Of a stretch of 64,000 nucleotides of DNA, positions 14,994-61,800 are shown piece after piece. Origin of the DNA: Apteryx mantelli (lineage: Eukaryota > Chordata > Aves > Apterygiformes > Apterygidae). How positions within the stretch are numbered: position 1 is the first letter of the stretch; the number at the start of each line of letters is the position of its first letter. Location of the stretch: assembly GCF_036417845.1 (NCBI RefSeq), contig NC_089979.1:120933415-120997414 (forward strand), written 5' to 3'. The notes below the pieces were generated by a model. That model searched no databases, had not been told where the DNA came from, and saw only the letters and a list, made by a program, of their open reading frames with translations. The position numbers were made by a program, and so were the translations under genes.

Positions 14994-15018
14994 TTTTTTT
15001 TTTTTTTTTTAAAAAAAA
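14994..15018. repeat. T17-A8 homopolymer junction
   Basis: A T17 run passes directly into A8, making a self-complementary junction. It is an unusual AT island inside the CpG island. Confidence 0.85.
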
Positions 15019-15055
15019 CCTAAAAGTCCGGATTTTTTTCAGAGAGAGATTACCA

Positions 15056-15070
15056 CCCCCCCCCCCCCCC
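15056..15070. repeat. C15 homopolymer
   Basis: Uninterrupted C tract about 220 bases before the NPHP3 start codon. Confidence 0.9.
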
Positions 15071-15144
15071 GCGGGGCCCTCCCCAAAGCGCCGCCCGCCC
15101 CCTCCGCCTTCAAGGACGGGCGCTGCAAGGAGGGAGGGGGCAGG

Positions 15145-15168
15145 GGCGGCGGCGGCGGCGGCGGCGGC
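15145..15168 (+). repeat. (GGC)8 trinucleotide repeat in NPHP3 leader
   Basis: Eight GGC units in the presumed 5' UTR, complementary to the (GCC)7 tract at 15,268-15,288. Confidence 0.85.
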
Positions 15169-15267
15169 TTCCTCCCGGCCTGCCCTCGGCGTCCGGCTCC
15201 TCGGCGCGGGGAGGCGCCTGCAGGCCGGGCCAGGCGAGGCGGGGAGACCCCCCCGGTCTCCCCCCCC

Positions 15268-15288
15268 GCCGCCGCCGCCGCCGCCGCC
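15268..15288 (+). repeat. (GCC)7 trinucleotide repeat abutting the NPHP3 ATG
   Basis: Seven GCC units end immediately before the start codon and supply the Kozak context. They are complementary to (GGC)8 at 15,145-15,168. Confidence 0.85.
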
Positions 15289-42266
<26,978 letters not shown>

Positions 42267-42351
42267 TATGATACTGCTCAAATTTAAAGGTAGTCTCTGT
42301 TGACATTTTAAGTTAGACATAAAAATATTAAGAAAAATCTGTGTTTCCTGG

Positions 42352-42357
42352 AATAAA
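42352..42357 (+). terminator. NPHP3: Candidate proximal poly(A) signal of NPHP3
   Basis: AATAAA 86 bases after the stop codon. Confidence 0.35.
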
Positions 42358-43210
42358 ATAGTATTTTGGGACCTAAAACTACCTTCTGGACTGAAAAGGG
42401 AAACATGTTAAGATTGAAATCTGTTCATGTTAACTTTATGGACTGTATGGTACAAACAGTTTCTTTCATTGTATATAGACATGCATATTAATTACTTGCT
42501 CAAGTTAGAGCTAATGCCAAAAACACGGTACTTTGATACCTCTTGGGCCAAGAGCCGAGATTATAACAACAAAGATAGGTTGAACTAATTGTATATACTC
42601 TACATGACAGTTCTTATTTCTATGTTGCAATAGCCTGGCTTAGGCCACTTATGTATTTTGTGTTTCGTCAACCCTTTCTGCCTCTTCAGAAAGTTTTAAA
42701 GTTGTTTCTGTATAGATAGTAATTTTGAAAAGTCAAATACTGTTCCACCCAAAGTTTTACTTGCAGGTTGGTTTCAGCTTTAAGCAAGCTTATATTCAAG
42801 GGACTTGTGCAAAAATAACTGGTTTCCCTGGGAAGAAAATACATCTAAATACAACATCATCTACAATTAAAGCTTTCCAAAGGGTGTCAGATTCAGCTAC
42901 GCTTAGTAGAAATATTTCCAGTGAGGAACTAGACTGAAGATGAGTATGACATGATTCCCTGTTGTTTACCCTCTAATGATATTTTCACTATTTAATCTCA
43001 TTTAATCCCTTAAAATACAAGAAGGCTTGTATTAGACAGAAAACCCACTGATGCAAAATAGTTTGTCATCAGATAAATAGATGCTACTCAAATCTACAGG
43101 ATGTATTTCTTAATATTCTAGTCACCTGGAAGTATCAATTTGATGTTTGTTCTTACTCAGTGCGTAAACCTGTGAATCAGTTTAAATAAGTATTAAAAAA
43201 GACTTTTTAT

Positions 43211-43216
43211 AATAAA
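43211..43216 (+). terminator. NPHP3: Candidate middle poly(A) signal of NPHP3
   Basis: AATAAA about 0.95 kb after the stop codon, in AT-rich DNA. Confidence 0.35.
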
Positions 43217-44446
43217 AGGAATATAAGTAAAAAATTAATTGAAGCCTCACTACAATATTTCAGATGTAACTGATGTATAATTTGATCCAGTCTGAAATTG
43301 CAAATAACCCTTATCTCAAAGGGGTACTTAGCTTCCACAATCTTTTTTGTGTTTTTAATGGAGTTAAAATTAACTTCTTTCAGCTTTTGTTCTGATTAGA
43401 AGGGATTTAATATTTCGGCAGGGCTATAACTTGGCAAATTACCAGTTTCATACTGTACTAAACAAACATACAAATCCAAACTTGATCTTTAAAATTAAAT
43501 TTTTAGTTAAAAAAAATTCAGAAGTAGCACTTGAAGCTATTGCAATATAGCCACAGTCTATAGTTTGTAATAGCTTTCTGGATATTTTTTCTTACTCCAG
43601 AAAACAGTTCTGATCAAAAGTTTTTCACTGTATTCCAGCTACCTTATGGGCTTGTTTCTTTGCAGGATTGCTACAGAGTTAAGAAACAAACAAAAACCCC
43701 AAACCGTCTCACTTCTTCAATCAGAAGCCTATACTTGTTTCTGTTACCTGCTCTTCTCATACCCGATAAATCCCTCCAATAAGGACAGTGTTACGCATTA
43801 GCAGGTGCCTGGGTTAGCCTGTCAGCTCTGCTCAGATTTTAACATGTATAATGGTATCTTCCTCTCCTGAACAGTTTTCCTTCACATTGATAGTTCAACT
43901 GAAGAGGAACCTTCAGTGTCCTATTAAGCTTTCCCCACTGAATGATTTCCAACTCTGATTGTTACTATTCTTTCCTCAATTTACTTCTCTCCCCTTTATT
44001 CATAAGTGAATTTAATTGCACTGTTACTTTTGAAAGAAAAAATCAGTTCCTAAAAAGTAGCAAGTTGCAACCACCCATGGTCCATTAGCAAAGACAATGA
44101 GCAGACAGTTTACTTTCCCTGACAACCTGAAGAAAAGTTCTTACGGAAAGCATGATCATGAGTATTAGTGGAGGATCTTGCTGGTCATGAGCTTATGAGG
44201 CTATAACCATAGTTGACTGTGCTCTCAAGACAGTTGCTCATGTGTTTGTAGTTTTACCTCATGCACATAAGAGTACATAACTTGTATATCTGGTATAAGC
44301 AAATGCTGTAATATATTTAATACTTCTGTACAGGAGAACTCCACCTCAAAACAGAAAGTCTTCAGATTCAATAATACAGTCAGAATACCAACATCTCAAT
44401 AACATTCATGATACACTGTGAAAATTGAAAGTTTTTAAGATTGTCA

Positions 44447-44452
44447 AATAAA
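44447..44452 (+). terminator. NPHP3: Candidate distal poly(A) signal of NPHP3
   Basis: AATAAA followed by tgttcaaag. It faces the opposite-strand AATAAA at 44,489-44,494, as expected where two convergent genes end. Confidence 0.5.
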
Positions 44453-44488
44453 TGTTCAAAGCCCAACTAACTGTTGCAATATGCTTCA

Positions 44489-44494
44489 TTTATT
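44489..44494 (-). terminator. UBA5: Candidate distal poly(A) signal of UBA5
   Basis: TTTATT on the + strand, AATAAA on the - strand, 36 bases from the + strand signal of NPHP3. Confidence 0.5.
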
Positions 44495-44915
44495 ATGCCA
44501 TAACAAAAAGTCATAGATTTTCCATTAGGTTTTCCAGGCAGAGTAAATTATCCTTGTAAATGCCTTTTTAATTGGAAAAATTCTTAAAGCTGATTTAAGT
44601 TCAGTACTGAACTGAATTTTAACCATTAGTACACTCAAATTCTGTAATGATTTCAAATTCTTGTGTATTAGTTGAAAGTGAGAAAGTAATACAAGAACCC
44701 TTTTGCATGCTCCAAAAGCGTGGTGACGATAACATATGAGTTTGCTCCTAAAACTGTACATGAAATAAAACTGTAAACAGTTGCCTATTGTAAAACTATC
44801 AATCATGTGATAGCAGTAATGTCTACAGCCAAATAGTCTCAAGCTTAACTGACTCATCATAGAAATGAGTCAACCATTTGCCTCAGCATTTCCAGAGTCA
44901 AGTGAATGCCTCATT

Positions 44916-44921
44916 TTTATT
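44916..44921 (-). terminator. UBA5: Candidate middle poly(A) signal of UBA5
   Basis: AATAAA on the minus strand inside the presumed UBA5 3' UTR, about 1.8 kb after the stop. Confidence 0.3.
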
Positions 44922-45072
44922 GTTCCCCAAAGAAAGGTAAAGTCTCTCACAAAGAAATAAAAGTAACACTTAAACTGACACTTGGATCAAGCTAATGCAG
45001 ACTCTGGAATGATGGACTCTGGACTCTCTCTGATGCCAATTCAAGTCTGTACCTTTTTAATGGTCTCACTGG

Positions 45073-45078
45073 TTTATT
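45073..45078 (-). terminator. UBA5: Candidate proximal poly(A) signal of UBA5
   Basis: AATAAA on the minus strand about 1.6 kb after the stop. Confidence 0.3.
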
Positions 45079-46600
45079 TCCCATAGCTCTGTACAGTTAA
45101 TTCCTAAAATCTGGTCTCGCCAGAACTGAACTCAAACTAAACCACATCTTCTGTTTTATGGTATAATACATCTCCCCTCCAAAAAGAATCAGTAGCTTCA
45201 GAGATGATTTTTGTTTAAATATACTCTAGTATCAACTATGGAGGAAACAGATTTTGAAGCTTGTAATTATTGCTTAAGAGCTCAGCAATGAGAAATAAAT
45301 TTTTAACCAAGTATTCATTCAGTTATCCCAAGAAACAGAAGCATCTTCAAAATACTAGTAGTTGGATACTGCTACTACCATGTACTAGGCAGTTCTGTGT
45401 TGGTATCATCCTGCTCTGAAAAGGCTTTTGAACAGCAGAAGTTGAAAATACTTGCATTACATTAGAGACTGAAATGCACATTCTTCTAAGCCAAATCTAA
45501 ATAGCAATAGAGTTCTGCAATAGACAACTAGAGCACTTAAAATATCTTAAATCGGTAATTCCAGTATATTAGTCATCTGTAGGGTACTGGCAATACAGAA
45601 TGTGTACATTTACAGGATAATTTACAGGTCAGTTTAATACATGATAATTTAAAAGTTAGTAGTACTGTACTAACATTATTTACAAGACAAATACAATAGC
45701 TCAGCTACTCCACTGAAGATACCTGCAACATTAATAGTTTAGAGCATCTAATTTTAGAAACTTTAATATGCAACTCGGATTAAGTATTTTCTCTAATATA
45801 CCCCATGAGATGGCAGTGGTTCAGAATTATAGTTAAGCTTTTAGAAACGAACAAAAATAAAATATTTAGCTTTTCAAAGAGAGAGACAAAATCTCCTATG
45901 AATTCCAGTGTTACTGGTAATTCTTACGGATTTCATCATAAGGATCATCTGCCAGCTCAAGTGATGACATGTTAATACCCTGTCAGCTAGCACAATTATC
46001 TACTAACAAAAAAACCTCTTATGCCTTGCTACGGCATACTCAAAAGCATGATCACAGGGGAAACATATAGGCAACTATTTAAGAACATGCAGTAGTAAAA
46101 CTGACAAAAACAGAGAAATTTAAAAATATATTCCATCTTGGTGATGAAAAGGCTGAAACGTTCCATTTACTCGCAAAAAATAACCACAGCACAATCCATG
46201 CCAAGAATTTAAACAAAGACCAGTGAGAAGTAACTAGGACATGTGCATGGAAGATTGGAAGCAGCAATATGAGTGAGGCACTATCATCAGCCATTGACCT
46301 ATTCAGTCCACTCAAGCAGAGTGCATGTTTCACTTATCCTATAGTATCTGCTCAGTTGATGACATGAGATTGCAGATAATATGCTATGCTTACTTTTGAT
46401 AGCTTATCCATCACCTTTAATTTTCCACTGAATATCTGGACCCTAGAAACGTTGAGAAGTTAAAACTTACAAAACTTACAATAGCACTTTGTATTTTGAA
46501 GAGGTGTGAATAGGCAGACAGAAACAAACAAGATAACTCTGTCTCTTCCCCCCACCCCAAGTAACAGTTCCATTTCAGCAGAAGTTCAAAAATAAGCTTC

Positions 46601-46620
46601 GGGGGGGGGGGGGGGGGGGG
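46601..46620 (-). repeat. C20 homopolymer (mRNA sense) in UBA5 3' UTR
   Basis: G20 on the + strand, so C20 in UBA5 mRNA, starting 60 bases after the stop codon. Confidence 0.9.
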
Positions 46621-46680
46621 TCTGTTTTTCCTCATAATCCAATGTCAATCCAAATTCCCAGAAATTTAATATACATTTTG

Positions 46681-55373
<8,693 letters not shown>

Positions 55374-55762
55374 GGCGGCGGCGGCGGCTCGCAGCGACAC
55401 GTCGACCCTCGCCGGCGGAGCTTCCGGGAGCGCCGGGGAGCGCCGGCCCCCGCGCGCGCCGGCCCCGCGGGCAGAGTTCCGGGCGGCGGGTAACGGGCGG
55501 GCTCTGGCGGTGACCGAGGGGCCGCAGCCTCGCCGGCTGAGCACCTCCGAGCCCCGGCGGCAGTGAAGGCGCGGCGCGGGGCCCAGGGCGGGTACAAGCC
55601 GGGGCGGCCTCCGCGCTGGTGGGTAACCGCCTCCCGGAAGCAGCGGCGCGGAGCCCCGTTGGCCTGGCGGCGGGGAGCTCTTTCCCGGACGGACCAAGGC
55701 GGCTGCGGTTGCCCCGGCGACGTGGGGCGGGACCTGGGGCGGGGCCGGGCTGGCAGCGCGTG
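55374..55762. promoter_or_regulatory. Bidirectional CpG-island promoter of UBA5 and ACAD11
   Basis: The two start codons, on opposite strands, are 389 bases apart in CpG-dense, TATA-less DNA; the island runs from about 55,020 to 56,020. Seen inside: ETS-type cores (CTTCCGGG at 55,421; CCGGAAG at 55,634), GC boxes (GGGGCGG at 55,724 and again near 55,736), and an RFX-like X-box at 55,708-55,721. Both ATGs sit in YY1-like ATGGCGG contexts. Motif calls are by eye. Confidence 0.8.
55708..55721. promoter_or_regulatory. RFX X-box-like site
   Basis: GTTGCC-CC-GGCGAC fits GTNRCC-N0-3-RGYAAC with one mismatch in the second half. It lies 42 bases before the ACAD11 ATG. Confidence 0.4.
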
Positions 55763-55899
55763 ATGGCGGCGGAGCCCGGCACCACGGACGTGCGGCCGCA
55801 GCACCGCTTCGACCAGGGTGGCTTGGAGCGCTACCTCTGCCGTCACCTGCCCGGCTTCCCCCGGCAGCGCGCCGCGGCTCTGGCCGTCCGGCAGTACAG
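55763..55899 (+). CDS. ACAD11: ACAD11 exon 1 (coding part)
   Basis: Residues 1-46 ([19 protein letters not shown]...; ends LAVRQY). Leaves in phase 2 at TACAG|gtaagg. Confidence 0.93.
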
Positions 55900-58800
55900 G
55901 TAAGGGCGAGGCGAGGCAAGCGGGGGGCACCTGCAGCGGGTGACGGCGGGCGGCGGGCGGAATTAACAGCTGTGCGCCGTGCAAAGGGCTGGCGGCGGGC
56001 CGCTTTCGCAGTCGGGGTCATGGTTCATCGCTTGCAGCGCTGGAGAAGTCAAAGTTTGCCGTGGCGGAGAAGATGACCTCTTACATAGGTGGAATCTGCG
56101 GCCAGGGTTGGTGGTGCGTTAATGCAAACAGATGATGTTTTGGGTGGACTTTCTTCTGTTCTCAGAAACCCTCCGTGGTTCATTCTACCTAAGTAAACAT
56201 GTAACTGTTTTATTGCCTCTCACCTACTTATCAGTCATGGCTTATCTGCTTGCTTTTTAATTGCTCAACAAGTAATAATGTTCAGAAGCGCATAAATGGC
56301 TTAAGAAGTCAATTTAAAAAACAGATACATATGAACAGCATAGCACTGTGCTGAGATTCTCATTAACGCCCTGGGAACAATGCGTTGCACCTGTAAGGTG
56401 CTCACACAGACCTCAAAACCCTGTTTCACAGAAGATGTAGTTTCTTTGGGTTCAGCAAATCGTTTATGTGACTTCAAACCAGAAGCTATTAGGAAAATAA
56501 GTGATTCTGAAAATACATTTTAATTACTCAGTAAACATGACCTCAACTGCTTTATCTTCAGCCATCTCTAAGAAACATCACTAACACTATTTTTCATTGT
56601 CTTCTGATGCACATCTAAAACATCCATTGAATCCTTAGCTTTACCCAAATCTTCACAAGTACTTTGATCCAAGAGACTTTAGGAGGGACCTCAGGAGAGC
56701 ACCTAATAGTAAACTCTGCTAATAAATTGTCAGTATTTATGCTTTTACTACTTTATTCATCTTGTGGTTGCACTTCAAGGCTTCAATCAATCCAAAACTT
56801 TATTGTGCCCAGTAGAGTATTTGTCTGCACGGTGCAGCTGCTAAACTCTTCTATAGACTGTCCTCTGGCTGCCTCAGGGAAAACAGAAGCCTCCTAGGGA
56901 GCATGAGGGCAAAAGCTTGCTTGACTTTGGTTTTCCAATAGTTGTCCAATCTTTTATTGGACTAGATCAGAATGGTTCTTATAAATAATCCAGAATGAGG
57001 AGAGGACAGCATATGGATTAGCTCATTTTCCTCAGCCTTGAGGAAAATGAGGATCACGGTGTCATGAAGGGTTTATTTAGAATGTTCTTCTCTTTACCTG
57101 TGTATGTGATTGAAAGGTCTAATTTCTATAATTCTTTGTCACTGCAACATTCATTCTGTAAAGCTTCAGAGTTGCTTAAGGCAGTGCCTTATGATGTAAA
57201 CAGGTGAATAGGCTTGCATTCAGTGGGACTTGGTACTAGAGTTCATCAGTTATTCAGAGAGCTTTCTCTACGTTTGCATTATTGAAACTGCAGCTCACCA
57301 AAAGGAAGAATACAATTATGGGTTAGTGTGAATTCTGCTCTGTTTAACTTTTTCCAAATTGGGTAGTTTTAAGGTTAATACCATCCATCCACTGCAGGCC
57401 TTGAAAGCATTCATGATGTCTTTTGGCGAGAGGGGAGAAGGTTATCTTCCTTTCACAAAAGAACAAATTGTTCAGGCCAAGTCACAGTGCACTTTGCATT
57501 GTTTATGTTAATTGTCTGCAAACTTGAATTCATAAGTAATTTAAATCTTCTTATTTGTAGCTCAGGCCAGTCAAATCCAACCTTTTATCTCCAGAAGGAT
57601 GGGCAGGCTTATGTACTCAGGAAGAAGCCTCATGGTCCCCTTTTACCTAGAGCTCACAAGGTGAGTAACTTTCTTTGATAAGCTCCAAACACTTTTTATT
57701 GCAGGTGTTTAAGTCATATAAATGATGGTGCATCATGTTTCAGTGATTATTGAGTATTTGTCTAGAAATGCAATGAATTAATGAGACCATTTCAAGTTTT
57801 CTGTGCTACATGCATAATTAAGCATTTAAGAGGATGCATTGTCATTCATTGTACTCAGTAAAATAATGATTTATGTTTGGGAACGTTTCACTGAACCTAA
57901 GTTTCTGTATCTTCTTCAGGTTGATAGAGAATATCGTGTGCAGAAAGCCTTATTTTCAGCTGGATTTCCGGTCCCTGAGCCCCTGTTGTACTGCAGTGAT
58001 GTTTCTGTCATTGGAACAGAGTTTTATGTAATGCAGCATGTGCAGGTTGGTCAACCAACATGAAAGACTTTTTTTTTTTTTTTCCCCCTTCTCCCTGCTA
58101 TAAGCTGCTTTTAAATTATCTAAACCTTTTCTCTGATGATATAGAGCTTTGTCCAGTATTTTCATAAGTTTGGGGAGTTTAATATGTGTACCAGTATATC
58201 CTGAGGACACAAATAGAAATAATTCCCTGATATTTTTAGAAAGCGCTATTTATCAGAGATTGTTACTGGCTTCAGCTTTTCCAGGGCTTGCTTCCCTCTC
58301 TGTTGAAGTATTCAGCTCAGTATTTAACCTTCTTGTTCTCATTTGAGCTGTCAGGAGGATGTCTTGAAATGAGTTGAGATAACGTGTGAAAATCATACAC
58401 ATAAGTCAGAGGGAGGTCAGCTGAGGCTATAAAGTTATACTGGATCCTTGGACATCCTGGAACCCTCTTAGTACTGAAGAGAGTAATCTATGTAAAATCA
58501 CCTTTTCTTGAAAACCGGATAGAATTCCAGTTCAGATACTACTTTCAGAAGGCTCACAGCACAGATCTGTAGTTCATCATTCTGTGGGTCCTGTAGCTAT
58601 TGGTTACAGTTGATACCATTTCTGCCAGTTTTTCCTAATTCTGAGTTTGTTTGCTGTACCATGTCCTTTCCTCTTGTGGGAGGAGGATTTGAATTCAGGC
58701 CTCTTCCCTTCTCAGCCTACTTAATCTGCCTTTTCTTGTATGACAAGTTCAAGTGCATGCCAATACACAGTGCAGAGTTTCAGGAAGTTTAGACTCCATG

Positions 58801-61800
58801 GGGAGCTCAAGCCCTGAGAAACATGACTGTGTGAAAATATTCCCTTATGTTTCCTCTTATGCGTTCTGGGACACCTGTAGTCTGAAATTTGAGGTCTGAG
58901 GAAAAGCATTCATAAGCATGGTTTTCTGATTGTGTAAGAACAACAGCATGTGAGCAAACGAAAGGAAAGTGGGAAGATTTTGGATTATCAAATAAATATA
59001 TTTGATATATTGACTAAACTGTATTATGAAAACCAGTAATTCTTTCAGTTGTGTCAGAAAATACTGTTTAGCTAATAGCATTTTAATTACCTCTGCAATT
59101 CTATCCTGAGGATAGTCTAATAAATATAGATTCAGGAATAGTGAGATCATTCGAAGACTGAAAACAGTGTTGAGTCTGTGTTACTTATGCTGACAAAAGT
59201 GGTTTGACAGATTATTAGTGATTTAAGTAATTGCCAGTCTTATTCTGAAAAAATGGCTATGGGAAATGCTCCAGTCCCAATTCATAAAGACCTAGGTTTT
59301 TGATATTTTACACTTCTAAAATTCAGTAACAGTTTCAAGTGAATATCTTCCCCTGCCCCTGCTCCCAGAGTAAATATGTAGCTCCTAATTTGGCAAGTGA
59401 ACACTGCTTAATCTAAGGATTTTTAAGCAATTGAGGACCTATTCTACTGAAGTTATTTTAAGATAGATTTTGCCTGTTAGTCATATCTCAGCCTGCCTCC
59501 TTTCTTGCTAAATATCAGCAATTTGATTGATTTAAAGCTTAAAAAGTTGCAAGGATATTGAGGAAGGAACTTTTTTTTTTTAGCCAATGAAAATTGGTAG
59601 AAAAGCACAATGAAAAAAGGACTGTAATGTGGTAGGATCTTTGCCCTGATACTGGGACCTGGCAGTGAGGATCAGCAGAGCACTGTTCTCAGCTTTGCTG
59701 TTTTGCTTCTGTGTCTGAGGCGCCTGGTTTTGTAGCCCCCACCCTCAAAACCTGCTGGGAGGTGGAGGAACCCAGGTCCTTTGTCAGAGCCAGTGACACT
59801 GTGTATCCAGAAGCTCAATGACTTCTGTGTTAAATTATTGTGTGACACAAGCTGTCAGAAGAAAAAACAGAAAGTGACGGGCTGCTTTTTTTAGCTATTG
59901 ATGGGAATGGCCTACCTGGCTCATTCCATTTGGAACTCCTCCTCAGGGCTCAGTTTCCAATGGACATCCTGCGCACGAATGATTTGGGATTCCTGCGAAT
60001 CCCTTCACCTGTACTGGGCAAGGAAGAAAGTAAATAAAGAAGAGATCTTTGACTGCACAGGGGGCATTAGTTCACTGCATTGCTTCTGAAATGTATAGCT
60101 TTACTTCTCTCCTCCTGTTGCATATATCCCACCAACTATCTGATTTATGATGCTTCTAGGGTCGCATCTTCCGAGACCTCTCACTGCCTGAAGTGGGCCC
60201 AGCAGAGCGTTCTGCTTTGTATATTGCAATGATAGAAACCTTGGCCCTGCTGCACTCCTTTGATTTGCAGTCATTGGGTCTCCAAGGATATGGCAGGGGA
60301 CCAGGATACTGCAGAAGACAGGTACAGATCTTCAAACATTATTGTTTTGTCAAGTCCTTGAAGATTTATTTGAATTGCAAGCTAAAATATTAACGTCTTT
60401 TAAAAGTGACCATCATATTTAAGCTATTAAACAGCTTCACTTAATTCCATTATTTGTGCATATTGCAAAGTTATTGCTACATTCAAATCACTTTTGTAAT
60501 GCTGTAAGTGGGGAATGGTATTCATTCACTTTTGGTATAACACTAGATTTGGACTACATAAATAGAATTGAAATAAGAAATAGAGGCGGTCTTCACTGAA
60601 TCTTTTAATCTCACTATTCATCACGAGTGCAAAGCTACTGGCTTTTACTGAATTTACAAGTAACATAGTCAAAGCCCAGAAGCATGGGCTTCATAATTTT
60701 GTGCTTTTGAAAAAAAAATTTTTTTCTGAGGGGGAAAAAAAAAAACTTTTAAAAAATTGACTTGTCAGTCAATTCAAAAAATCTGTTGAAGTGTTTTATG
60801 TTTTTAGGTGTCAACTTGGAAAAGACAGTATGATGCAGCTGCTCATATGGATATTCCTGCCATGAACCAGCTGGCTGAGTGGTTAGCAAACAACTTGCCA
60901 CCTGATGATAATGAAGAAACACTGATTCATGGGGATTTTAGAATAGATAACATCATCTTCCACCCAACAGAGGTATCTGAGACTTACTTGTACATGTTTA
61001 GTACTACATTTTGGTCCTCCATTTGTTTGTAGCCCTACCAGTTAGTGCAACATTTACATAGGTGTTTTAGTACATGATTTGTTCTATGTTAGTGTAAGGA
61101 CTGCTTAGATTATGTGCGCCATGGGTATTGACCCATTCATTGTCTTAGCTGTGATTCATCACAACTGTTTGACTCTGTTCTTTGCAAATCATAGTGCAAA
61201 TAATAATTCTGTCCTTTGTATACTGATATTATACATCTTAGAAAGGAACAGTAGAGAACTTAACTCTTCCACATGTTCTGTGCGAGGAGTTTAGTTACCT
61301 AATAACAGTACAGGTTTCCATTGTAGGAGTTAGTTATTCAAATCATTCATTAACTCTAGTCCCTACTTCAAAGTCCAGAAACAAAACATTTCATGTATAT
61401 AAATCCTACTGGGTGCAGTGAAAATTAAGAACATGCTGAAGGCTCACTTCATTAAACCACGTAAGTATCTGATCCAAAACCCTTTGAAATCTGCAGTAGG
61501 ACTTGACCACAATGGCTTTTGGAAAAGGATCTAAATGCATGATATGCGATATCAGTGGAAGCAAAGAAAAATTTGTCAAAGCTGTGTAGTTAAGGAACAC
61601 ATGTAGATCACAGAGACCATTAATGTTCCTCATTCATCCTTAAAGGAAAGGAAGAGAGATTTTCTAGTTTGTAGAAATACTACATTACTTGTATATCGAC
61701 ATAATCACATTTTCATTATGGTTCTTTCCATGTTACTTGCTTTGTTGTGAGCAAAAGATATGCCTGGTATTTGTAACCAAGACTCTGCAATACCTGCAGA

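Larger units (their letters stand above)
42267..44475 (+). other. NPHP3: NPHP3 3' UTR (extent inferred)
   Basis: AT-rich non-coding sequence after the stop. AATAAA occurs at 42,352, 43,211 and 44,447, so short, middle and long 3' UTRs (about 0.1, 0.95 and 2.2 kb) are all possible. No other gene is seen. Confidence 0.5.
44470..46680 (-). other. UBA5: UBA5 3' UTR (extent inferred)
   Basis: About 2.2 kb between the UBA5 stop and the distal minus-strand AATAAA at 44,489-44,494. Other minus-strand AATAAA sites at 44,916 and 45,073 would give a shorter UTR. Holds a C20 run (mRNA sense) 60 bases after the stop. Confidence 0.5.
55900..57560 (+). other. ACAD11 intron 1
   Basis: 1,661 nt. Starts in the CpG island, then becomes AT-rich. 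Contains a possible CR1 fragment (56,678-56,720) and a perfect 13-bp hairpin (57,022-57,051). No exon seen. Confidence 0.8.

Noticed and set aside
55619-55762. In-frame upstream extension of ACAD11
   Set aside because: The frame is open, but the codon at 55,619 is GTG, not ATG. The first ATG is at 55,763 and matches the family start.
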